Assembly: GCA_900770265.1 (NCBI GenBank)
Contig: CAAGJR010000143.1
Location: 1-6,892 of the forward strand
Length of the DNA: 6,892 bases
DNA from: an uncultured Acidaminococcus sp.
GTDB taxonomy: Bacteria; Bacillota; Negativicutes; Acidaminococcales; Acidaminococcaceae
Direction of reading: 5' to 3'
The position numbers and the translations under genes were made by a program. This document shows, piece by piece, positions 6,235-6,892 of the stretch. Position 1 is the stretch's first letter. Every line of letters begins with the position of its first letter. The notes beneath the pieces are model-generated. The model did not search any database, was not told where the DNA came from, and worked only from the letters and a program-made list of their open reading frames with translations.

Positions 6235-6702
6235 ATGCTGCCCCAACGGAAAAATGTCCGCCTGCAACATTTCGACTACCACTCCAACGGCTATTACTTC
6301 ATCACCATCTGCTGCCTGGACAAACGGCCCCTGCTGGGCACCCTGCACCAGGGTGAAATCCATGTGTCCCTGGATGGCCAGCACCTGCTGGAGGAAATGT
6401 TTTCTCTGGAACGGACCCTACGGGGTATATCCGTATACGACTATGTCATCATGCCCAATCATTTCCACCTGGTGGTGGAAATCCAGCGAGAAGAAGGGGA
6501 GACGGGTATGGGGGTGTCCGGATTCGTACGATTGCTGAAGGGGAATGTGACAAAAAGGTCGGGAAAATCCCTGTGGCAGCGGGGTTATTACGAACATGTG
6601 ATCCGTCAGGACGAAAGCCTGCAGGAAATCGTACAATATATGAAAAACAATCCCAGACGGTGGGAACTGCGCCACAGCGGAGACAAAGATATATTGTGGT
6701 AA
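6235..6702 (+). CDS. REP-associated tyrosine transposase (RAYT, HUH/Y1 family)
   Basis: A 155-residue single-domain protein of the IS200-like Y1 transposase superfamily, RAYT branch. The N-terminal segment RLQHFDYHSNGYYFITICC (9-27) is the typical first beta strand. The HUH metal motif is H76-F77-H78 within VIMPNHFHLVVE. The C-terminal signature WQRGYYEHVIR (114-124) leads to IVQYMKNNP (132-140). By recalled alignment with E. coli TnpA-REP, Tyr135 corresponds to the catalytic tyrosine that attacks single-stranded DNA. Family members bind and cleave REP hairpins carrying a GTAG head, and such units flank this gene on both sides. All key residues are present, so it may be active. It is less GC-rich than the operon genes and has its own promoter. 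An in-frame ATG at 6226 would add three residues but overlaps the ribosome binding site. Confidence 0.9.
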   Translation: MLPQRKNVRLQHFDYHSNGYYFITICCLDKRPLLGTLHQGEIHVSLDGQHLLEEMFSLERTLRGISVYDYVIMPNHFHLVVEIQREEGETGMGVSGFVRLLKGNVTKRSGKSLWQRGYYEHVIRQDESLQEIVQYMKNNPRRWELRHSGDKDILW

Positions 6703-6740
6703 GAAAAAACACAACCGACCCTCCGGCTAACGTCAACCCT

Positions 6741-6769
6741 GTAGGGGTCGATCGGCGTGATCGACCCGC
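6741..6769 (+). repeat. REP unit, type A copy 3
   Basis: A 29-base unit with stem GGGTCGATC / GATCGACCC (6745-6753 with 6759-6767) and loop GGCGT, starting 38 bases after the RAYT stop. It is preceded by ACAACCGAC at 6711-6719 and followed by ACCAG. It pairs in inverted orientation with type C copy 2. Confidence 0.92.
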
Positions 6770-6800
6770 ACCAGACTGACCCCACCGAAAGTCCGTCCCA

Positions 6801-6828
6801 GGCGGGCGCGTCAAAGAGGCGCCCCTAC
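6801..6828 (-). repeat. REP unit, type C copy 2
   Basis: On the minus strand this 28-base unit is headed GTAGGGG. Its six-pair stem GGGCGC / GCGCCC closes the 9-base loop CTCTTTGAC. It appears to be the intact form of the degenerate copy at 5963-5990. Its head faces away from type A copy 3 and lies 35 bases from the head of type A copy 4. Confidence 0.88.
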
Positions 6829-6863
6829 GATAACACACCTAACAACCGACCCAAACCCAACCT

Positions 6864-6892
6864 GTAGGGGTCGATCGGCATGATCGACCCGC
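6864..6892 (+). repeat. REP unit, type A copy 4 (at window edge)
   Basis: A complete 29-base unit with the perfect 9-bp stem (6868-6876 with 6882-6890) and loop GGCAT, ending on the last base of the window. The array probably continues beyond. Confidence 0.9.

Larger units (their letters stand above)
5951..6892. mobile_element. REPtron-like locus: RAYT gene bracketed by composite REP repeats
   Basis: The RAYT gene lies between two 104-bp composite repeats (5951-6054 and 6789-6892), with an extra type B unit on the left and an extra type A unit on the right. RAYT genes are known to sit among the REP sequences they act on, usually vertically inherited and not moving like ordinary IS elements. 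Here the direct-repeat bracket gives the locus defined edges. The right edge coincides with the window end, so the true boundary is unknown. Confidence 0.65.
6789..6892. repeat. 104-bp composite direct repeat, right copy
   Basis: This block has type C copy 2 (minus), a 35-bp spacer starting GATAACAC, and type A copy 4 (plus), in the same order and spacing as 5951-6054. It may continue past the window edge, since the left copy is followed by further shared tail sequence. Confidence 0.85.

Noticed and set aside
6235..6702. Classical IS200/IS605 insertion sequence
   Set aside because: The protein has the RAYT-type C-terminal signature, there is no tnpB, and the flanking hairpins are multi-copy REP units with GTAG heads rather than single left and right ends.
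5621..6892. CRISPR array
   Set aside because: The repeats are palindromic, of three sequence types, in both orientations, with irregular and partly conserved spacers, and no cas gene is present.

Overview
The window is high-GC DNA that most resembles a Bacillota chromosome. The gene order follows the Bacillus subtilis yaaO-tmk-holB-yaaT(ricT)-yabB-yabC stretch, and the RicT core motifs match the Bacillota type closely. High GC and missing intervening genes would suit a Negativicutes or high-GC clostridial gut-type organism. That placement is an inference, and no marker in the window fixes the genus.

Bases 1-5582 form one tightly packed plus-strand operon of housekeeping genes. They encode a PLP-dependent Orn/Lys/Arg-type decarboxylase, thymidylate kinase (tmk), the DNA polymerase III delta-prime clamp-loader subunit (holB), the PSP1-domain Fe-S protein RicT, a TrmN6-like tRNA adenine methyltransferase, and the 16S rRNA C1402 2'-O-methyltransferase RsmI. 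Junctions are 4-bp overlaps, an 11-bp overlap or gaps of 21-31 bp, so co-transcription and translational coupling are likely. A possible upstream gene ends at base 36 in a GTGA overlap with the decarboxylase start. The operon promoter lies outside the window. Replication precursors (Tmk), replisome loading (HolB), RNA processing (RicT) and RNA modification (TrmN6, RsmI) sit together, as in other Bacillota.

Bases 5583-6892 are different: AT-richer, repeat-dense and mobile. A small HUH (Y1-type) REP-associated tyrosine transposase (RAYT, 6235-6702) has its own extended -10 promoter. Eight short palindromic units lie around it, each beginning with GTAGGGG. They fall into three core types, in the order A> B> [long palindrome] <C A> <B [RAYT] A> <C A>, and the array runs to the window edge. 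The GTAG head is the known hallmark of REP elements used by RAYTs, so this is a REPtron-like locus.

Two structures stand out. A 104-bp composite repeat (C unit, 35-bp spacer, A unit) occurs as a direct repeat on both sides of the RAYT gene. A roughly 175-bp imperfect palindrome (5758-5932) lies within the array, and no known gene or REP unit explains it. These are the best candidates for undescribed biology; the operon itself is conventional.
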